Of a stretch of 64,000 bases of DNA, positions 63,040 to 64,000 are shown piece by piece. The DNA comes from Chitinophagaceae bacterium (GTDB lineage Bacteria; Bacteroidota; Bacteroidia; Chitinophagales; Chitinophagaceae): the NCBI GenBank assembly GCA_947458275.1, contig CANGYR010000001.1:186001-250000 (forward strand), in the 5' to 3' direction. The translations under genes and the position numbers were made by a program. The first letter of the stretch is position 1. Each line of letters begins with the position of its first letter. The notes beneath the pieces are model-generated. The model made no database searches. It had not been told where the DNA came from and saw only the letters and a list, made by a program, of their open reading frames with translations.

Positions 63040-64000
63040 TTAATAGTCATTGTTTTTTACTTCCGGCTTAGATTTCTTTATCTCTTTTTTTTCGCCGGCC
63101 TTTTGTTTCACAACTGGTTTGCTTTTTTTATCCGCCACTTTTTCAGAACCATTTTGCTTTGGTTTGACCACTGGTTTATTCTTAAATTCTTTTGGCTTAA
63201 CCGGTACTGCCGTATTTATTACTGATTTTTTTTCAGGTAAGGTATTATTTGCCGGAGGAATAAATTTAGACTGAGCGGTATCTTCATCTCTTTCCAGCGA
63301 CTGCAGTATCATTGAAATATCTGTAGGGTTTTTATCGTTATCCTGCATAATATTTCTGCTGGAATCGGATGCACGTTTTGATGACGTTGCAGCGAGTACT
63401 TTTATATATTCGAGCGTACGCAAAGAATCAGCAATAACATCTTCTTTCCCCCTGATTTTAGCAATTACCTGACCCTTATACTGCAAATCAACCAGACTAT
63501 ATTTGCTTAACCCGCTTTGAGGAATTGCTTTTTTATAAAACAATTTGAGCTTATTGAATTTCAGCTGCATATCTCCCGCATCTCCAAACAATATAATCTG
63601 ATCGCCGATTTTCGGTATCATTTCATATTGTCTTAAAGGATTTATTGATATCTGTTCTATCAATGACATTAAAAAAGTATCTTTTTGTATACTCAAACTA
63701 ATTGACTTAATGTCATTTATCAAAGAACTGTCTGCTTTGGTCAATGCCGAAACCGACGCAGGAAAATCAGTAAACACAGGCACTCTCGCCACATGATTCT
63801 CACAAAGAGGCAAAATCATTTTTGTACTGTCTATATAAAAAGACTCACCTCCTTTTGTAAAAACTCTTGCTACGGGCTCTTTCTGATTTATGATAACCTG
63901 TAATTTTCCATTGTTATCAAAAAATATTTCAGCTTTGGAAATCCACATTATCTTTTTCAAATTCTTTTCAATAGCGAAAAGATTGAATTCCTTTGTAGGT
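63040..64000 (-). CDS. ftsQ: Cell-division protein FtsQ (5' part cut by window edge)
   Basis: The frame is open to the right edge, so the protein starts beyond the window; 320 residues are visible. The end of the POTRA domain is seen (WISKAEIFFDNNGKLQV and INQKEPVARVF), then the beta domain with LVDLQYKGQVIAKIRGK. The tail from about 235 is low-complexity and very rich in Lys, Pro and Val (VKPKEFKNKPVVKPKQNGS). The first in-frame start at 63960 is a TTG inside the fold and should not be used. It is 51 nt upstream of ftsA. Confidence 0.85.
   Translation of the reverse strand, partial: PTKEFNLFAIEKNLKKIMWISKAEIFFDNNGKLQVIINQKEPVARVFTKGGESFYIDSTKMILPLCENHVARVPVFTDFPASVSALTKADSSLINDIKSISLSIQKDTFLMSLIEQISINPLRQYEMIPKIGDQIILFGDAGDMQLKFNKLKLFYKKAIPQSGLSKYSLVDLQYKGQVIAKIRGKEDVIADSLRTLEYIKVLAATSSKRASDSSRNIMQDNDKNPTDISMILQSLERDEDTAQSKFIPPANNTLPEKKSVINTAVPVKPKEFKNKPVVKPKQNGSEKVADKKSKPVVKQKAGEKKEIKKSKPEVKNNDY

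Overview
The window looks like a contiguous chromosomal piece of a member of the Bacteroidota, most plausibly of the Chitinophagaceae or a close relative. The grounds are a protein with a gliding-motility-type C-terminal sorting domain, Bacteroidota-only families (DUF3127, DUF4293, a DUF6427-like membrane protein, a FISUMP-domain protein), two full-length UvrA proteins, promoters of the TTTG / TAnnTTTG type, and a long-tailed FtsZ in an ftsQ-ftsA-ftsZ cluster. Coding density is high, there are no rRNA genes, and the only RNA genes seen are tRNA-Pro(TGG) and tRNA-Ser(GCT). The genus assignment is inference; no marker gene that would fix it is present.

Layout. 0-11.5 kb is housekeeping: pepT, an SlyD-like FKBP isomerase, the exo-muramidase namZ, fmt, an L,D-transpeptidase, a YiiX-like amidase, uvrA, a T9SS-type surface protein and panD. 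11.8-16.8 kb is an accessory stretch (TMTC-like TPR membrane protein, HtrA-like protease with TPRs, a BRO-family protein) that ends at tRNA-Pro; a 53-bp repeat containing the 3' end of that tRNA flanks the BRO gene. 17-40.9 kb is again core: dnaA, a DUF3127 protein, an FAD protein, two ABC exporter modules, a nitronate monooxygenase, a sugar nucleotidyltransferase, glyA, a second uvrA, an orphan ECF sigma factor, dsbD with a separate DsbD-alpha protein, purQ, an epimerase and an S66 LD-carboxypeptidase.

41-51.7 kb is the variable part. It holds a decayed EptA/MCR-type phosphoethanolamine transferase (one frameshift, two in-frame stops), a FISUMP protein, a large secreted protein of unknown function, a transposase remnant, an AbiE-type toxin-antitoxin pair whose toxin frame carries a stop at codon 28, a DUF1016 nuclease with an internal deletion, a DUF3024 protein, a 51-codon membrane protein, a GNAT acetyltransferase and a class-C-like serine hydrolase lipoprotein. 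A 134-bp imperfect palindrome behind the AbiE pair resembles an integron attC site, and several of the small genes are followed closely by a TAAC motif. This is the best candidate here for an undescribed arrangement, but it is an inference from a few sites.

51.8-64 kb returns to core: metG, a FadB-like fatty-acid oxidation enzyme and a second S66 carboxypeptidase in one tight run, a Kup potassium transporter, then ftsZ, ftsA and the 3' part of ftsQ running off the right edge.

Two themes recur. One is peptidoglycan turnover (NamZ, L,D-transpeptidase, YiiX-like amidase, two LD-carboxypeptidases). The other is a rich set of dispersed intergenic repeats: GGTTTGG heptads, TTGAAC runs, TAAAC runs, a 16-bp tandem repeat, and a ~100-bp element found just upstream of two unrelated genes.
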